Translations under genes and position numbers: made by a program
Shown: piece after piece, positions 6,796 through 8,092 of the stretch
Layout of the letters: every line of letters starts with the position of its first letter
Position numbering within the stretch: the stretch's first letter is position 1
The notes under the pieces: model-generated
Databases searched by the model: none
What the model saw: only the letters and a program-made list of their open reading frames with translations
What the model was told of the DNA's origin: nothing
NCBI GenBank assembly: GCA_020025395.1
Contig: JAHHSE010000065.1
Coordinates: 1-8,092 of the forward strand
Direction of reading: 5' to 3'
Length of the DNA: 8,092 bases
Origin: Oscillospiraceae bacterium
Lineage (GTDB): Bacteria > Bacillota > Clostridia > Oscillospirales > Oscillospiraceae

Positions 6796-7250
6796 TGCCG
6801 GAAGATCTGATTCTCCCCTGTCTCTACGCCTTTTTTGCCAGCCTTGGCTTCGGGTTTCTTTATAACATCCATGGCTTCGGTATTTTTCTCTGCGGGCTGG
6901 GCGGTATGCTTGGCTGGCTGGTCTATCTCATCACCGCCCCCCTGGTACACAGCCCCATTATTCAGTCTTTCTTCGCCGCTCTGGTCATTTCGGCCTACTC
7001 CGAAATCATGAGCCGGGTTCGGAAGGCTCCCGTCACCGGATACCTCCTCATCGCCTTTCTCCCCCTGGTCCCCGGCGGGGGTATTTACTACACCATGAAA
7101 TACTGTGTGGACGGCATGACCGATCTCTTTGTCAGCAAAGGGCTGGAGACGATGGGCATTGCCGGCGCCCTTGCCGCCGGAGTCCTTCTGGTCTCCTCCA
7201 CCGTCCGTCTCATCACTGATTTTCATCGTCATAGGAAGGACTCCTGCTAA
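6795..7250 (+). CDS. Threonine/serine exporter family, small subunit (YjjB/ThrE_2-like)
   Basis: This 151-residue membrane protein corresponds to the C-terminal half of ThrE. Hydrophobic segments lie at about 4-22, 28-50, 56-68, 82-97 and 121-138. The motif PLVPGGGIYYTM (90-101) is characteristic of this half and mirrors the LVPG motif of its partner. A short basic tail (HRHRKDS) ends the protein. The ATG at 6795 overlaps the previous TAA by one base with a G-rich site just upstream. An in-frame ATG at 6765 is less likely because it lies inside the last membrane span of the partner gene. It should form a complex with the 255-residue subunit in the cytoplasmic membrane. Confidence 0.9.
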   Translation: MPEDLILPCLYAFFASLGFGFLYNIHGFGIFLCGLGGMLGWLVYLITAPLVHSPIIQSFFAALVISAYSEIMSRVRKAPVTGYLLIAFLPLVPGGGIYYTMKYCVDGMTDLFVSKGLETMGIAGALAAGVLLVSSTVRLITDFHRHRKDSC

Positions 7251-7966
7251 TGGTTTACAACACCGTCATCCTGGACGCGGACAACACCCTTTTCGACTTT
7301 GACCGGGCCGAGCATGAGGCCCTAAGGCAGGTGATGACCGCCCATGGGTATCCCTTTACCCCGGAAACCGAGGCCCTCTATCTCTCCTTTAATCGGGAGC
7401 TGTGGACCCGGTTCGATCAGGGCCGGGTCACCCAGGCCTGGCTTACGGTGGAGCGCTTTCGCCGTCTGAATGCCGCCTTGGGCGGCTCCTGTGATCCGGA
7501 AGCCATGAACGCAGAATATCTCACCCGCCTGGGAGAGGGCGCCTATCTTCTCCCGGGGGCAGAGGCGTTCTGCCGCACCCTGTCTCAGGCGGGGGTGGTC
7601 CTGGCCATCGCCACCAACGGGGTGGCCCGTGTTCAGAGGGCACGCCTCTCCGCCAGTCCTCTGGCCCCCTATTTCCCCCATCTCTTTATTTCGGAGGAGC
7701 TGGGAGCGCAAAAGCCCCTCCCCGCCTTTTTCACCCCCATGCTGAATGCCCTGAAGGTCACCGACAGAGGCCGCTGCCTGATGGTGGGGGATAACCTCCT
7801 CTCCGATATTAAGGGGGGACAGGATGCCGGTTTGGATACCGCATGGTACAATCCCCATCACCGACCCAATCCCACCAGCATAGTGCCTACCTACACCGTG
7901 GAAAACTTCGATTCTCTCCTCCCCCTCATACTTCTCTCATCATCGAAAGGACGCGACACACCATGA
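7250..7966 (+). CDS. yjjG: HAD-superfamily pyrimidine 5'-nucleotidase, YjjG type
   Basis: This 238-residue cytosolic phosphatase belongs to the HAD superfamily. Motif I is DADNT (9-13), with Asp9 the expected nucleophile and Asp11 the acid/base. Motif II is ATNG (121-124), with Thr122 binding phosphate. Motif III Lys155 lies in ISEELGAQKP. Motif IV is GDNLLSDIKGG (180-190), with Asp181 and Asp186 binding magnesium. A helical cap lies between residues about 15 and 100. The late segment AGLDTAWYNPHHRPNP (193-208) and PTYTV (213-217) match E. coli YjjG as I recall it, an enzyme that hydrolyses dUMP/dTMP and non-canonical pyrimidine nucleotides. The C-terminus (PLILLSSSKGRDTP) extends past the usual end. 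The ATG overlaps the exporter TAA by one base, and the stop overlaps the next ATG as ATGA. Confidence 0.93.
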   Translation: MVYNTVILDADNTLFDFDRAEHEALRQVMTAHGYPFTPETEALYLSFNRELWTRFDQGRVTQAWLTVERFRRLNAALGGSCDPEAMNAEYLTRLGEGAYLLPGAEAFCRTLSQAGVVLAIATNGVARVQRARLSASPLAPYFPHLFISEELGAQKPLPAFFTPMLNALKVTDRGRCLMVGDNLLSDIKGGQDAGLDTAWYNPHHRPNPTSIVPTYTVENFDSLLPLILLSSSKGRDTP

Positions 7967-8092
7967 AAATGCACGCTTCCCGCCCTCAGCGCCTCCTCTT
8001 TTTCATCGCCATGGCAGGTCTCTGTTTTGGTCTGGCGGGATTTTTTCTGATGGATCGTGTCCAGGGAGATGCCCCTCCCTCCTCCCTTCAGG
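7963..8092 (+). CDS. Start of an unidentified membrane-anchored or secreted protein
   Basis: Only the first 43 residues are visible before the right edge. The N-terminus is basic (KMHASRPQR), followed by a single hydrophobic stretch at about 11-30, then a Pro/Ser-rich beginning of an exported region (DAPPSS). This looks like a signal peptide or N-terminal anchor. No lipobox or family motif is recognised. The ATG at 7963 overlaps the nucleotidase stop as ATGA, and GAAAGG lies 12 nt upstream. A second ATG two codons later is an alternative start. The tight overlap suggests co-translation with the upstream genes. Confidence 0.7.
   Translation, partial: MKMHASRPQRLLFFIAMAGLCFGLAGFFLMDRVQGDAPPSSLQ

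Overview
The window looks like part of the chromosome of a high-GC clostridial Firmicute, probably in the Oscillospiraceae/Ruminococcaceae range. This is inferred from strong AGGAGG-type ribosome binding sites, three genes best read as starting at TTG, tight TGATG/ATGA/TAATG gene junctions, a two-protein ThrE-type exporter, a DUF3783-like gene, and a GC-rich sequence with GC/C-rich third codon positions. There is no sign of phage, insertion sequence, CRISPR or other mobile DNA. The gene content is mostly housekeeping and cofactor metabolism.

Left arm (minus strand, 1-2600): the start of a short-chain dehydrogenase/reductase gene runs off the left edge. A 115-bp gap with two inverted repeats separates it from prfC (peptide chain release factor 3). 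prfC has a near-consensus promoter, and that promoter places its start at a TTG codon rather than at the upstream ATG. Upstream of prfC is a strong intrinsic terminator that ends the ferritin gene. The ferritin conserves the full set of iron ligands.

Middle (2601-2807): a 207-bp divergent promoter region lies between ferritin (minus) and the cobalamin operon (plus). The cob promoter is TTGACA-17-TACAAT, and no room is left for a cobalamin riboswitch between it and the first gene.

Right arm, part 1 (2808-5919): cobT, cobU and cobS encode the nucleotide-loop assembly steps that join a lower-ligand base to adenosylcobinamide. They are followed by a 120-residue CobU-like paralog and a DUF3783-like protein. 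All five overlap by 1 to 11 bases, so they are almost surely one translationally coupled operon. The most interesting point is that the two CobU-like proteins look complementary. The full-length one has the P-loop and the guanylylated-histidine region but a divergent C-terminal motif. The mini one lacks the histidine region but keeps the canonical C-terminal motif.

Right arm, part 2 (6028-8092): after a 108-bp gap with a weak candidate promoter come a two-subunit threonine/serine exporter-type pair (YjjP-like and YjjB-like), a YjjG-type HAD nucleotidase, and the beginning of an unidentified membrane-anchored or secreted protein. These four also overlap end to start, suggesting a second operon. 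I see no clear intrinsic terminator between the two right-arm gene groups, so read-through from the cob operon is possible.
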